Source: Methanolobus psychrotolerans
GTDB taxonomy: Archaea; Halobacteriota; Methanosarcinia; Methanosarcinales; Methanosarcinaceae
Direction of reading: 5' to 3'
Length of the DNA stretch: 64,000 nt
Assembly (NCBI RefSeq): GCF_002243045.1
Contig: NZ_MBKP01000004.1
Location: forward strand, 124,001-188,000
Shown here: one piece after another, positions 34,007 through 43,112 of the stretch
Position numbering within the stretch: position 1 is the first letter of the stretch
How the letters are laid out: each line of letters begins with the position of its first letter
The notes under the pieces: generated by a model
What the model saw: only the letters and a program-made list of their open reading frames with translations
Told to the model about the DNA's origin: nothing
Database searches by the model: none
Position numbers and translations under genes: made by a program

Positions 34007-35401
34007 ATGAGAATCGTAATGAAGTTCGGCGGGACTTCCGTGGAAAACGGTGAAAAGATCCGGCATGTGGCAGAGCTTTTAAGGCAATACCATATGGATG
34101 GCAATGAACTTGTGGCAGTGACCTCTGCGCTTGGTGGTGTTACAGATGGATTGCTGAACACTGCAAAAGAAGTCTCTAAAAATGGCAAAGTAACTCAGGT
34201 CAAGGAATTTATTGCTGATCTGTCCAAAAAGCATTATGATGCAATTCATGTTGCTATTGATGATGATAAGATAAGGTCGGAATGTGTAGAGGTAATAGAC
34301 AGCAGGGTCGACGAGCTTGAAAAGGCTTTGATCGGTATATGCTATCTTGGAGAACTGAGCAATCGTTCCGTGGATTATATTTCTTCATATGGTGAGCGCC
34401 TCGCAGCTCCGATTGTAAGTGGTTCTATTCGTTCACTCGGCACTTCCTCAAAAGCATTTACGGGTGGGGAGGCAGGTATTGTAACAGATTCCAATTATGG
34501 TGATGCCAAGCCGCTTGAGGATAGTTACTCCCAGGTGCATGAAAGGCTCTGTCCTTTGCTTAAAGATCACATCCCTGTAGTTACAGGTTTCATTGCCCAG
34601 AACAAACAGGATATCATTACAACCCTTGGGCGCGGAGGGTCTGATTTCTCTGCATCTATTATTGGAGCTTCTGTTGATGCCGATGAGATATGGCTCTGGA
34701 AAGAGGTCCATGGTATACTAACCACAGATCCGAAAATAGTTCCGGAGGCAAGGCCCATCCCTCAGATATCATATATCGAAGCAATGGAGCTTTCTTATTT
34801 CGGTGCCAAGGTCCTTCATCCCAGGACTATTGAACCTGCTATAAGGCATAAGATACCTGTACGTGTGAAGAACACTTTTGAGCCGGATTTCCCGGGTACT
34901 CTTATCGTTGCCGAACAGCAGCAGATACAGGATGTTGTTAAAGCAGTAACTCTAATTAAAAAAGTTGCTCTTGTTAATATCTGCGGAGCTGGAATGGTAG
35001 GAACAATTGGTACGGCAGCAAGGGTATTTTCCTCACTTGCCAATGCGGGTGTAAATATCATCATGATCAGTCAGGGTTCATCCGAAGCTAACATGTCCCT
35101 GGTTGTCAACGAGGATCATCTTGAGGCCGCAGTGGCAGCTGTAAGATCAGAATTCACGACCAATGTAGTGGGCGATGTCGCCTACGATCGTGATGTCTGC
35201 GTAGTTGCCGTGGTCGGAGCAGGCATGGATGGCATTCCGGGAGTTGCAGGAAAGGTATTCAATTCCCTTGGGAAGGCCGGTATAAATATCATTATGATCA
35301 GTCAGGGTTCATCACAGCACAATATTTCCTTTGTAGTGAGTACGGAGGAAGCACTTGATGCTGTGCGGACCTTACACAAAGAATTCGAACTTGATAAATA
35401 A
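34007..35401 (+). CDS. lysC: Aspartate kinase
   Basis: 464 residues. KFGGTSVENGEKI at the N-terminus binds ATP/substrate, GRGGSDFSASIIGAS and GILTTDPKIVPEARPI follow in the kinase domain, and two ACT domains end the protein, each with the ISQGSS motif (near residues 350 and 430). It phosphorylates aspartate for lysine, threonine, methionine and homocysteine synthesis, and the ACT pair implies feedback control. Its stop overlaps the purM upstream ATG by one base. A TATA-like CTTTATATTAG lies about 55 bases upstream. Confidence 0.92.
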   Translation: MRIVMKFGGTSVENGEKIRHVAELLRQYHMDGNELVAVTSALGGVTDGLLNTAKEVSKNGKVTQVKEFIADLSKKHYDAIHVAIDDDKIRSECVEVIDSRVDELEKALIGICYLGELSNRSVDYISSYGERLAAPIVSGSIRSLGTSSKAFTGGEAGIVTDSNYGDAKPLEDSYSQVHERLCPLLKDHIPVVTGFIAQNKQDIITTLGRGGSDFSASIIGASVDADEIWLWKEVHGILTTDPKIVPEARPIPQISYIEAMELSYFGAKVLHPRTIEPAIRHKIPVRVKNTFEPDFPGTLIVAEQQQIQDVVKAVTLIKKVALVNICGAGMVGTIGTAARVFSSLANAGVNIIMISQGSSEANMSLVVNEDHLEAAVAAVRSEFTTNVVGDVAYDRDVCVVAVVGAGMDGIPGVAGKVFNSLGKAGINIIMISQGSSQHNISFVVSTEEALDAVRTLHKEFELDK

Positions 35402-35415
35402 TGCAGGGATTTCAG

Positions 35416-36420
35416 ATGAAAGATAAGCACCTTACGTATGCAGGATCCGGGGTTGACATCGAAAAGGAAGAAGAGACCATCAAGGCGCTCACAAAGGGTA
35501 TGGACTACAAGCGTCAGGGTCTGGGTGCGCCTTTGACCGGCATCGGCCACTATGCAGGTCTTATTGACTTTGGTGAATATGCCCTTGCTCTTGCTACAGA
35601 TGGTGTGGGTTCCAAAGTATTGATAGCGAATGAGATGAAGCGATGGAACACAGTGGGTATCGATTGCATTGCAATGAATGTCAATGACCTGCTTGCCATA
35701 GGTGCCGAACCTATATCCTTTGTTGACTACCTCGCTCTTGAGAAGCATGATGAGGAATTTGCAGCCCAGATAGGCGAGGGCCTGAGGAAGGGTGCTGAAT
35801 TTTCACGCATGTCAATAGTTGGCGGAGAAACTGCAACACTTCCTGACATTGTAAGGGGCTTTGACCTTGCCGGAACCTGCCTGGGAATGGTCAAAAAGGA
35901 CAAGATAATCACAGGTGAAAAGGTTCAGCTTGGAGATGCTATTGTAGGTATTCCGAGTGCGGGTGTTCACAGTAACGGGTACACTCTTGTAAGGAATATC
36001 ATAGACCAGTCTTCATATTCATATCATGATTCTTTCTCCTATGATACTTCAACAACTATTGGTGATGAACTTCTTATTCCCACAAGGATATATATGGAAG
36101 TTCTCGACGTGATCAGGGAATGTGATGTCCATGGCCTTGCACACATAACTGGAAGCGGGCTTCTGAAACTAAAAAGGGTTACAAAACTTGGCTTTGATTT
36201 CTATGATCCTATTGAGCCAAATGATATTTTCAAATTCCTCCAGAAAGAAGGCAATGTGGATGATCTTGAAATGTACAGGACATTCAATATGGGAATGGGA
36301 TTTGTAGTCATACTCCCGCCTGACCAGGCAGAAAAGGCCGCCAAGATGACCGGTGGTAAAATTGTAGGTCGGATCGTGGAAAAAGGTATAAAAGTAGGCG
36401 ATCTTGTAATTGTCGAATAA
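35416..36420 (+). CDS. purM: Phosphoribosylformylglycinamidine cyclo-ligase
   Basis: 334 residues from ATG 35416 (MKDKHLTYAGSGVDIEKEEE), which has CAGGGAT as a ribosome binding site 5-7 bases away; an in-frame ATG at 35401 adds five residues and overlaps the kinase stop. PurM closes the imidazole ring of purines using ATP. Family motifs: ALATDGVGSKVLIA, GIDCIAMNVNDLLAIGAEP, VGGETATLPDIV, HSNGYTLVRN and HITGSGLLKLKR. It is the middle gene of a kinase-purM-small protein operon. Confidence 0.93.
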   Translation: MKDKHLTYAGSGVDIEKEEETIKALTKGMDYKRQGLGAPLTGIGHYAGLIDFGEYALALATDGVGSKVLIANEMKRWNTVGIDCIAMNVNDLLAIGAEPISFVDYLALEKHDEEFAAQIGEGLRKGAEFSRMSIVGGETATLPDIVRGFDLAGTCLGMVKKDKIITGEKVQLGDAIVGIPSAGVHSNGYTLVRNIIDQSSYSYHDSFSYDTSTTIGDELLIPTRIYMEVLDVIRECDVHGLAHITGSGLLKLKRVTKLGFDFYDPIEPNDIFKFLQKEGNVDDLEMYRTFNMGMGFVVILPPDQAEKAAKMTGGKIVGRIVEKGIKVGDLVIVE

Positions 36421-36429
36421 GGTATCATT

Positions 36430-36708
36430 ATGGCTTGTATCAATGATCTTCCCTTTGAAATTCTCTTAAAAGGAGGCACCCCTGCTCAGTGTGAGAATAT
36501 GATTAAGGAAAAATCCGATAAGGTATACCATGTTACAGGTGGTTACAGGATACGTGGTGTGGCACTTATGGGAGATAAGATACCCGTGGGTGTGAAAGGG
36601 GATGAGATTTTCTTCCAGTTTATAAAGCCATGCTTTGGACTCTTTGTGCTCAGGCTGCCGGAAGCAAAGGATGTCGCCGAGCAGCTTCGCAAAGATTTTG
36701 TAAAGTAG
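36430..36708 (+). CDS. Small conserved methanogen protein (DUF1894-like)
   Basis: 92 residues, soluble, mixed alpha/beta. MACINDLPFEILLKGGTP, VYHVTGGYRIRGVALMG and PCFGLFVLRLPE resemble the small archaeal family I associate with DUF1894, described as methanogen-linked but without defined activity. It starts 9 bases after purM with AAGG as a weak ribosome binding site. The stop is UAG, directly followed by TTA TAA, so readthrough would add only one residue after the UAG position. It converges on the next gene with no gap. Confidence 0.65.
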   Translation: MACINDLPFEILLKGGTPAQCENMIKEKSDKVYHVTGGYRIRGVALMGDKIPVGVKGDEIFFQFIKPCFGLFVLRLPEAKDVAEQLRKDFVK

Positions 36709-37275
36709 TTATAATCTGGTCTTTTTTGCAGTTTCATTTATCCATTTCAGGAATTTTCCTGAGGGGAACTCGTGAATTGTTGTGGCAATTATCCTGCCAT
36801 TTCCCAGCTCTTTTACAACCATCAGCGGATTTCCTGATTTGTCACTGAATACTACTTCGGCATCTGTTTTTGAAAAAAATCCGTCAAATTCAACTTCATT
36901 CTCTGTGTCTTCGATCAGGCATTGCGCTTCATGATCTTTTACTTTACAGACAGTTGTTACTTCCTGTTGTTGCACGTACTCAAGTTCCATTGGCAGCCAT
37001 TCATATTTGTATGAGTGGACAATGGGGCTGAATATGACGAGGTTTCCACCTTCGCGTACAAATTTCTCCAAGCGAGTGGCGTTTCTTTCTATTCCAGGCA
37101 GGATATTTGTATAATCTTTGTTTGCAAAACCTGTTGGAATGACTACACATTTGCATGGTGAGATAAAAGGTGTGCCTATGGAGTCAGATACAATTCTCTG
37201 GCACTTGATATTATGCTCTTTGAACAATTTTTCGAATAGCAATGGGTTGTCCCATATCAGCATTACCTCAGTCAT
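36709..37275 (-). CDS. Hypothetical protein, glutamine amidotransferase-like fold
   Basis: 188 residues. MTEVMLIWDNPLLFEKLFKE, CKCVVIPTGFANKDY, FVREGGNLVIFSPIV and GNGRIIATTIHEFPSGKFL follow the alternating strands of a class I glutamine amidotransferase-like domain, but the catalytic Cys-His-Glu set is not evident, so it may be a non-catalytic relative. No transmembrane region. The gene is transcribed alone; a TATA-like sequence lies in the AT-rich stretch at 37340-37400. Confidence 0.55.
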   Translation of the reverse strand: MTEVMLIWDNPLLFEKLFKEHNIKCQRIVSDSIGTPFISPCKCVVIPTGFANKDYTNILPGIERNATRLEKFVREGGNLVIFSPIVHSYKYEWLPMELEYVQQQEVTTVCKVKDHEAQCLIEDTENEVEFDGFFSKTDAEVVFSDKSGNPLMVVKELGNGRIIATTIHEFPSGKFLKWINETAKKTRL

Positions 37276-37436
37276 GCTGGATGATTGTATTTGTTGCTTT
37301 AATTATTTTACTGCCAACGGTATGACTTAGTTCATTATTTCACTACTGTTGTATTATATCAGTACAACTAATGACCTATATAGTTATAACTCGTATTTTT
37401 GATATACGTGTGTACATTTTATGTACCCCTATAGCA

Positions 37437-37452
37437 GGTTGGGGGGTGGGGG
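37437..37452 (+). other. G-rich run downstream of the mtr operon
   Basis: GGTTGGGGGGTGGGGG is strikingly G-rich in an otherwise AT-rich gap and could form a two- or three-layer G-quadruplex. It is followed by CCCTGA (37455-37460) and TCAGGG (37480-37485), arms of a possible long-loop hairpin. Confidence 0.4.
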
Positions 37453-37493
37453 TTCCCTGACAATGCCTACGGCTCTTTTTCAGGGCTTTCAAT

Positions 37494-37525
37494 AAAAAAA
37501 GAAAGCTGGTTTTTTAAACCAGCTT
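37494..37525 (-). terminator. Terminator of the mtr operon, overlapping the mtrH stop
   Basis: A perfect 10-bp inverted repeat, AAGCTGGTTT and AAACCAGCTT (37503-37512 and 37516-37525), closes on three bases and is followed on the minus strand by CTTTTTTT-like sequence (37494-37502 on the plus strand is A-rich). The mtrH codons for K-L-V and the TAA stop form one arm of the stem. Confidence 0.75.
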
Positions 37526-38470
37526 GTTGATTGGGTGATTGGGGTCCTTGACCTCAATACCAAGTTCTTTTGCAGTTTCTGCAAGCATGATATCAACCAT
37601 TGCTGTTGCAGGGAATATTTTGTCAGTGTTCTCGATAGGTCCAAAGAGCTGGAAGTTTGATCCAAGTACTTGTGGTACAAGGTTTGTTCCGATATCAGCT
37701 GGCATATAAATTGCCTGCCTCTCTTCTTTTGTCTCGAACTGCTTTTTGTATGTCTTCATCCAGTCCCACGCAGATGCCATGTTGTGGTATCCACCACCGA
37801 CAGGGAGTCCGAGGTGGCCCTTGATTGCAACTACTGCTCTCATGGATGCACCGGAGCCAGCGCCCAGTGGAGTTGCTGCTACGTCGATCAATGGCTTTGT
37901 GATACCACATTCCTTTGCGATCTCAAGCATACCTTTTTCCTGTCCGGTCCCGCCGCTCTCGAGGATTTCCAGTTTTCCTTTTACACTTGGGTCTGTTGCA
38001 TTGAATGCAAGGACAATTGAACAGTTAATGTCACTGTTTCTAATTGCCTCGATCTCATCTGCGTGGACACTTGCGTTGATGGAGTTGTAGATTGCCCTGT
38101 CAGCTACGCCGATCTCTGTGACGTATTCTGCTGCAGCTGCACGAACTTCACCGGCAGATGAGTCAATGAGGAATGGCGTCTTGTCATCAAGCTCGACAAA
38201 CCAGTCAATGTACTTCTTTATCGCTTCAGGTGTTTCACCTACAATCTGGTTTACATATGGGTTGCCTGTAATTTCTCCCATATCTACAATGCCTTGCCAG
38301 AGCTTATTTGCCGCTTCCCTGTCGAAAATTCCCTTGTCCTCATCAGTCACGATCTTGTGCCTGTTATAGAACATTGTTCCCACAAGTACTGTTGGGTATT
38401 CACCTGGCTGGCCACCGAACTTTACTCCGCCGACCTCGAATACTTCTTGTTTCTTGTCAAATTTGAACAT
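37514..38470 (-). CDS. mtrH: Methyl-H4MPT:coenzyme M methyltransferase subunit H
   Basis: 318 residues, cytosolic TIM-barrel subunit that transfers the methyl group from methyl-tetrahydrosarcinapterin to the corrinoid of MtrA. MFKFDKKQEVFEVGGVKFGG is the family N-terminus, with AFNATDPSVKGKLEILESGG and DVAATPLGAGSGASMRA in the core. Last gene of mtrEDCBAFGH, 18 bases after mtrG; its stop codon lies in the terminator stem. Confidence 0.96.
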   Translation of the reverse strand: MFKFDKKQEVFEVGGVKFGGQPGEYPTVLVGTMFYNRHKIVTDEDKGIFDREAANKLWQGIVDMGEITGNPYVNQIVGETPEAIKKYIDWFVELDDKTPFLIDSSAGEVRAAAAEYVTEIGVADRAIYNSINASVHADEIEAIRNSDINCSIVLAFNATDPSVKGKLEILESGGTGQEKGMLEIAKECGITKPLIDVAATPLGAGSGASMRAVVAIKGHLGLPVGGGYHNMASAWDWMKTYKKQFETKEERQAIYMPADIGTNLVPQVLGSNFQLFGPIENTDKIFPATAMVDIMLAETAKELGIEVKDPNHPINKLV

Positions 38471-38488
38471 ATGAACAACCTCTTTATT

Positions 38489-38722
38489 TTAAATACCGAG
38501 CATAGGCGCAAGGAACAGAACATATAGCAGGAATATTATTATTCCAACAACAGCTCCGTATAGTATTCCTATGTCTCTTCCTACTTTCTTTCCGATACGT
38601 TGTGCTACTTCACTGTTAACAAACTCGATCTTCTCATCTATCTTGTTGAGTTTCTCAAGTACTGCATTGAAGTCTTCCGGGTCTGTAACTACGCTTGGTA
38701 CCTTGTCACTACTGTAAGCCAT
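38489..38722 (-). CDS. mtrG: Methyltransferase Mtr subunit G
   Basis: 77 residues with one C-terminal transmembrane helix (IGILYGAVVGIIIFLLYVLF) and an N-terminal cytosolic helix (VLEKLNKIDEKIEFVNSEVA). Small structural subunit of the Na+-translocating Mtr complex. It begins 1 base after mtrF ends and precedes mtrH. Confidence 0.93.
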   Translation of the reverse strand: MAYSSDKVPSVVTDPEDFNAVLEKLNKIDEKIEFVNSEVAQRIGKKVGRDIGILYGAVVGIIIFLLYVLFLAPMLGI

Positions 38723-38723
38723 T

Positions 38724-38951
38724 TTACATCACCTTCCAGATGAACATAGGTATTATGACTACCATTACCAACGCAAATACGAATCCTGCTATAAAACCGG
38801 TTATGCCTGTTGCAGATACTCCGGAATCGAGTTTCTGGTTCCTTGCAATGAGCTGAGCTCTGTAACGGATATCCTCAACTACGGCTTCAATGGGCCCCAT
38901 CTGTGGGTTTATGACCATTGGTACGCCTTTTCCATATTCTTCTTCTGCCAT
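38724..38951 (-). CDS. mtrF: Methyltransferase Mtr subunit F
   Basis: 75 residues from ATG 38951 ([15 protein letters not shown]); a longer reading frame adds ten residues that overlap mtrA and is rejected because this ATG has TTACC/AGGTAACTG context and the family N-terminus. Related in sequence to the MtrA N-terminal or linker part, with one C-terminal transmembrane helix ([18 protein letters not shown]). Starts one base after the mtrA stop. Confidence 0.92.
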   Translation of the reverse strand: MAEEEYGKGVPMVINPQMGPIEAVVEDIRYRAQLIARNQKLDSGVSATGITGFIAGFVFALVMVVIIPMFIWKVM

Positions 38952-38952
38952 G

Positions 38953-39681
38953 TCAGTTACCTCCGAACAGTAGCATTCCAAGCAGTGTTAGTGTGATTGC
39001 AAGGCCAATCATTGCGCCTTCTATCTTTCCTGCATGTACGCCTGAGTGGAACTTGTTGAGGTTACCGATAACCATCATTTCTTTGTTGATGCCCAGTATC
39101 CTGCTTCTGATGGTTGCTATCTCAGCTGCCATTGGCTTAAGTCCGCCGGCCTCTTCGGTCTCGTCTTTGCTTCCTCCTCCTACTTCAAGCACCATTGGGT
39201 CTGCGTCGAAAGCTCCAGGGTCTTTTGATGAGTACTCTTTGATCTTTGCAACAATGGCATTCATATCCTCGGTACCGATGAAATCGATACATTCCACCTG
39301 CTGCTGGAATCTTTCTATTGCTTCCTGGGTCAGGTTCTCTACGTAAGGAATAGCACCACTGGCACCGACAATCCTGTTGTCCTTTACACCATTCTGGTGG
39401 ATCTTGATGATTGCTTCCCCTGTAATATGACCCTTTACTTCAGATCCTGTTACAATTAGGTATCTGATGTTTGGGTTTGATATTACGTGTGCAACCACTT
39501 TCTCAAGACCAAGATTCTCGGTCTTACATGGACCTGTTATACATGCACCTGCATCTAACTGAGGACCACTGGCAAGGTGTGAACCACATGTAGCAACTGC
39601 AACACAGTTCTTTATGTTGCCAACATCGTATTCACCTTTAAGGATTGGCCATCCCACGGCGGGTTCTCTTTTATCTGCCAT
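38953..39681 (-). CDS. mtrA: Methyltransferase Mtr subunit A (corrinoid protein)
   Basis: 242 residues. The cytosolic domain binds 5-hydroxybenzimidazolyl cobamide; the cobalt-coordinating histidine is H85 in SEVKGHITG. The Cys-containing [15 protein letters not shown] and ITGPCKTEN are family landmarks. One C-terminal helix ([17 protein letters not shown]) anchors it to the membrane. It carries the methyl group between MtrH and coenzyme M, with Na+ export by MtrE. Confidence 0.96.
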   Translation of the reverse strand: MADKREPAVGWPILKGEYDVGNIKNCVAVATCGSHLASGPQLDAGACITGPCKTENLGLEKVVAHVISNPNIRYLIVTGSEVKGHITGEAIIKIHQNGVKDNRIVGASGAIPYVENLTQEAIERFQQQVECIDFIGTEDMNAIVAKIKEYSSKDPGAFDADPMVLEVGGGSKDETEEAGGLKPMAAEIATIRSRILGINKEMMVIGNLNKFHSGVHAGKIEGAMIGLAITLTLLGMLLFGGN

Positions 39682-39682
39682 T

Positions 39683-39997
39683 TCACATCACTCCTAATGC
39701 GCTCATAACCAGGAGCATAAGTCCTGCAACTCCCAGTCCTACTACTACTCCGTAGAATGTGTTGCCGTAAAAGCCCGCGCTCATGGATGTATCCTCACGT
39801 CCCGGGAATGAATTGAGCAGTGCCCTGTCCGGTGAAAGGGAGTTTATAAGGTCATCTGCTATCTTGTCCAGTTCATCAAGCTGTGCCATTATAGGATCCA
39901 TTGAATAAGCAATTATGTCCTCTCTTTCTGCTGCAAGAAGTGAGGTAAGTGGATCCAGTACAAGATGTACCTCCGGGGCTACGTGTACCATGCTCAT
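39683..39997 (-). CDS. mtrB: Methyltransferase Mtr subunit B
   Basis: 104 residues with a soluble N-terminal helix-rich part ([19 protein letters not shown]) and one C-terminal transmembrane helix ([19 protein letters not shown]). Overlaps mtrC by ATGA and precedes mtrA by one base. Structural subunit. Confidence 0.94.
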   Translation of the reverse strand: MSMVHVAPEVHLVLDPLTSLLAAEREDIIAYSMDPIMAQLDELDKIADDLINSLSPDRALLNSFPGREDTSMSAGFYGNTFYGVVVGLGVAGLMLLVMSALGVM

Positions 39998-40839
39998 TCT
40001 AATTCCTCCTTTGAGGGCAACATACCAGTGCCGACCACATCGTATGCATCTCTCTTCACACGGTCATAGAATCCACTGAATCCTATATACCAGAGTGCAA
40101 GTCCTATGAGGATTGTAAGTGAACCTGATGCACCTTCGTTGATGCTTGCAACGATTCCAGCAATGATCATTGCTATTGCACCCTTTTCCAATGCAAGCAT
40201 AAGTGTCCTGTCCTGTTTCTCGTCAGGTCCCAGGTTTGCATTGAATGGGTGAAGGATGGCAAGTCCGCCTGCTATGAAGATGACTGCTATATATCCTGTT
40301 GTCATGACTCCACTGGCAACTCCCTGTGAGATTATCATTCCGTTGGCTATCTCGTCAAAGAACACGAATGTGCCCATCATAGAAGTACTGAGGCCAACAA
40401 TCGTTATGGCACCTGCACCTGCAATCTCTATCATGGACTGTACCATTATCGGTATGCCCATGTTGAGTACCTTGTTCGCAAGAACTCCTACTACAAGTCC
40501 TATCAGGGACGCAAAGACGAGTGCGACAACAGGTCCGGCTATCCCGCCAACGGCAAGCCCGAATGTGGTAGCGATTACACCTATTCCAAGGGCAAGCATA
40601 CCAATCGAAGGTACACCGGTACCTAATCCGTAGTTTGCAACCCTTCTGACTGCTGCAGCACCCCATATGATGCCGCATATAGCTCCAAGGGCACCCAGGA
40701 ATGACATGTATGGACCTACCATGTCAACAAGGAAGTAAGCTGCGTATATTCCTACAAGTCCTCCTATTACTCCGAAGGCTATTATATTGTTCTGTGGAAT
40801 TGCCTCGTGGGCTCCTCCTCCTCCTCCGCCTGCAGACAT
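39994..40839 (-). CDS. mtrC: Methyltransferase Mtr subunit C
   Basis: 281 residues from ATG 40839 ([18 protein letters not shown]), one base after the mtrD stop. A polytopic membrane subunit with about seven helices; together with MtrD and MtrE it forms the Na+ path. The glycine string near the start is family-typical in Methanosarcinales. Its stop overlaps the mtrB start. Confidence 0.94.
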   Translation of the reverse strand: MSAGGGGGGAHEAIPQNNIIAFGVIGGLVGIYAAYFLVDMVGPYMSFLGALGAICGIIWGAAAVRRVANYGLGTGVPSIGMLALGIGVIATTFGLAVGGIAGPVVALVFASLIGLVVGVLANKVLNMGIPIMVQSMIEIAGAGAITIVGLSTSMMGTFVFFDEIANGMIISQGVASGVMTTGYIAVIFIAGGLAILHPFNANLGPDEKQDRTLMLALEKGAIAMIIAGIVASINEGASGSLTILIGLALWYIGFSGFYDRVKRDAYDVVGTGMLPSKEELE

Positions 40840-40840
40840 C

Positions 40841-41560
40841 TTACATACCTCCAATGGCTACTACACCCATGATGGCAGCTAAGAATGTTGCGACGAGGGA
40901 TGCGAACACAGCTTTTGGAAATCTCTTGAACTTAGGGTCATGGAATCCTTCAATGGTTCCTCCTATATTATATGAGGGTATGACCGCATTAACGAAGAAA
41001 AGTCCGATTGCGAAAATGCTTGCTATTCCTATAAAGTCTGCTTCAGGAAGTCCGTTCTCAATGCTCAGAAGATAGAAGTATATCATAGATCCTCCCAATC
41101 CTCCAAGTCCGGCACCGATAACTCCACTTATAAATGATGCGGTGGGTATTCCGTGTCCTTCTGTACCCTGTGATACGTAGAGATCCTGTCTGTCCTTGGT
41201 TATTGGGTCATACTTGACCTTTGCAGATGCAGGTGGGCAACCTACTCCATAAACATACAGCCATTGTCCGACCAGCATTGTTACTGCTATCATTATCATG
41301 GCACCAACGGTTCCAGATGCGACAACCAGTCCCATGCTGTCGGTGGCATTCATCATGAACCCTGCTGTCACAAGACCGGTTAGGCCTGCTCCTGCAGCGA
41401 GTTGAACTGTACCTGTACCGACACCAGTGGCCTGTGCCATAGCAGCAGGGGCTCCCCCAACAGGTACTAAATGGACGCCCAATGAAATAAGTACACCACC
41501 GAAGGTTATCATAAGTATATTAAGAAAATCATCTGCTATTATTCCTACAATATCTATCAA
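40841..41560 (-). CDS. mtrD: Methyltransferase Mtr subunit D
   Basis: 239 residues, about six transmembrane helices. It starts inside the mtrE stop (ATGA overlap at 41557-41560). The segment GVGTGTVQLAAGAGLTGL and the loop YGVGCPPASAKVKYDPITKD are characteristic. Membrane subunit of the sodium-pumping methyltransferase. Confidence 0.95.
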   Translation of the reverse strand: MIDIVGIIADDFLNILMITFGGVLISLGVHLVPVGGAPAAMAQATGVGTGTVQLAAGAGLTGLVTAGFMMNATDSMGLVVASGTVGAMIMIAVTMLVGQWLYVYGVGCPPASAKVKYDPITKDRQDLYVSQGTEGHGIPTASFISGVIGAGLGGLGGSMIYFYLLSIENGLPEADFIGIASIFAIGLFFVNAVIPSYNIGGTIEGFHDPKFKRFPKAVFASLVATFLAAIMGVVAIGGM

Positions 41561-42465
41561 GCTGCCACCTCTTCTTCATCACTTTTGTAGGGGCCGAATG
41601 CATTCCTGGCATCCACTTCGATCTTCCTGTTCCACATCACCATCAACAGTACCATAGCAACTCCTGCTATGATGGATTCCCATCCCATGACTTCACTGAT
41701 GGAAGGGTCGAATACTACAGTTATCCATCCGCTGAGGAACACCACCATACCAAAGGCGATTCCGGTTGCAGGTCCACCGAACTTTGCACAGAACCATGAG
41801 TTGTCGATACCATTTCTCAGACCGGATTCTGCTTTTCTCACGATATTACCGGAGTTTGCAGCGTTAAGACCTGATCCGAACTCGACATTCTGGAATTCAC
41901 GCTCTGCACCGTAGTGTACGTCACCGGTTGATGAACCGATAGCTCCAACCGCGATTCCCCAAATGAATGCCAGAAGTGGCAGTGAGAACGGATGTGCCAT
42001 TACAGCTACCATAAGATATGATACCACAAGAATACAGAATGTTGTGATAAAGGCATATCCCATAATTACGGGTGTGTGACTTCTAATCAAATCAAGATAA
42101 ATTGGTTGTTTAAAACGTTTCTGACTTGCTGATCTGCCGAAGTATGATGTTACTGAGTAGGTACCATGCACTGCCGCAGCGACTATTGATCCAATGATCA
42201 ATGCCAGAATTGGGGATGCACCGGTGGTCATCAGAACGGATGCGGTTGTTCCACCAATTGCACACATAAGTGCGTTGGATGGTGGTTCTCCAGAAACAGC
42301 TTTATTATAGATCCTGTGTGGATACATCATCTGGGGCGCTAACTGCACTTGGGAGTTTGGGTTACTCTGGGACCCAACATCTGATTCAAGGTCTTCAGAG
42401 GCACCTGCAATAGTTGCGGCGGCTCCCATTAGTGCCAGCACGCCCATACTTGTGAGCGGTTCCAT
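41557..42465 (-). CDS. mtrE: Methyltransferase Mtr subunit E
   Basis: 302 residues, about six transmembrane helices, first gene of the operon. MEPLTSMGVLALMGAAATIAG starts the protein; the acidic residue in a membrane helix is thought to bind Na+ in the family. AAAGGAGGAAATGTGAATGG gives a strong ribosome binding site (AGGAGG) 8 bases before the ATG. Loss of Mtr is normally incompatible with growth on most methanogenic substrates. Confidence 0.95.
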   Translation of the reverse strand: MEPLTSMGVLALMGAAATIAGASEDLESDVGSQSNPNSQVQLAPQMMYPHRIYNKAVSGEPPSNALMCAIGGTTASVLMTTGASPILALIIGSIVAAAVHGTYSVTSYFGRSASQKRFKQPIYLDLIRSHTPVIMGYAFITTFCILVVSYLMVAVMAHPFSLPLLAFIWGIAVGAIGSSTGDVHYGAEREFQNVEFGSGLNAANSGNIVRKAESGLRNGIDNSWFCAKFGGPATGIAFGMVVFLSGWITVVFDPSISEVMGWESIIAGVAMVLLMVMWNRKIEVDARNAFGPYKSDEEEVAA

Positions 42466-42719
42466 TCACATTTCCTCCTTTTATGTTATATATTAATATT
42501 AGCGTAAATCGTGCCAAAATTACAATAATTGTTTTTTTTTTAAATTTTATTATAATTACTATGGCGTAGACTAACGTCAGGTGGTTTGCATTATATTAAA
42601 TACTTCTTAAACCTTTCGAATGGATTCACTTAAAAAGGGCATCTTTCAGGCAAATGGATAGGAAACTATTTCAAGAGCCGAAAACAGTGAAAATATATAT
42701 TTAAGGATATGAGTGCAAT
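42466..42719 (-). promoter_or_regulatory. Leader and promoter region of the mtr operon
   Basis: Minus-strand CCTTAAATATATATTT (plus 42691-42706) is the best TATA box, about 225 bases before mtrE, and would give a leader of about 200 bases. The leader holds a run of eleven A residues and an AT-rich stretch. A closer, weaker AATATTAATATATAAC element at about 42485-42500 would be too close to the ribosome binding site. No riboswitch is recognised. Confidence 0.45.
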
Positions 42720-43112
42720 TTACTTTTCTTCCCGACGGATAAAGTTAAGTATATATATATCCGGTCTTGGCTTTTTGCCAGTTCCCCGGGCAAAATCCAT
42801 GTAACATCTGTTGCAAAGTATCCGGCTGTTAAGCGAAGCTATTTCTGCCGTGCCCGGCACAAGCCTGGCAAAAAGAAAAGAAGGTTCTATCTCAAGATAT
42901 TCTGATGTCTTTTTGAGATACTCTTTAATATGTTCCTCAAAGATCTCAAGGTCATCGTATTGCAGTCCCCTGGTGTTTATAGTGGCTCCTTTGCATCCGC
43001 AAGGAAGGGCAAACACATCCATCTCTATAAGGAATACCGGTTTTAACAGCAGGTTCCTCAGTTTGATCTCCAGCTCGCTGCGGTTCTTTGATAATGTATC
43101 TGTTATTGTCAT
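42720..43112 (-). CDS. Conserved hypothetical (DUF5402-like)
   Basis: 130 residues from ATG 43112 (MTITDTLSKNRSELE); a longer frame adds 15 residues lying inside the upstream gene. Cysteines occur as ALPCGCKGATIN and LCNRCYMDFARG, which could bind a metal. The start overlaps the upstream gene's TAA by one base, so the two are translationally coupled. I believe similar proteins carry the label DUF5402 in methanogens, but could not check. It lies just upstream of the mtr promoter on the same strand. Confidence 0.6.
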   Translation of the reverse strand: MTITDTLSKNRSELEIKLRNLLLKPVFLIEMDVFALPCGCKGATINTRGLQYDDLEIFEEHIKEYLKKTSEYLEIEPSFLFARLVPGTAEIASLNSRILCNRCYMDFARGTGKKPRPDIYILNFIRREEK

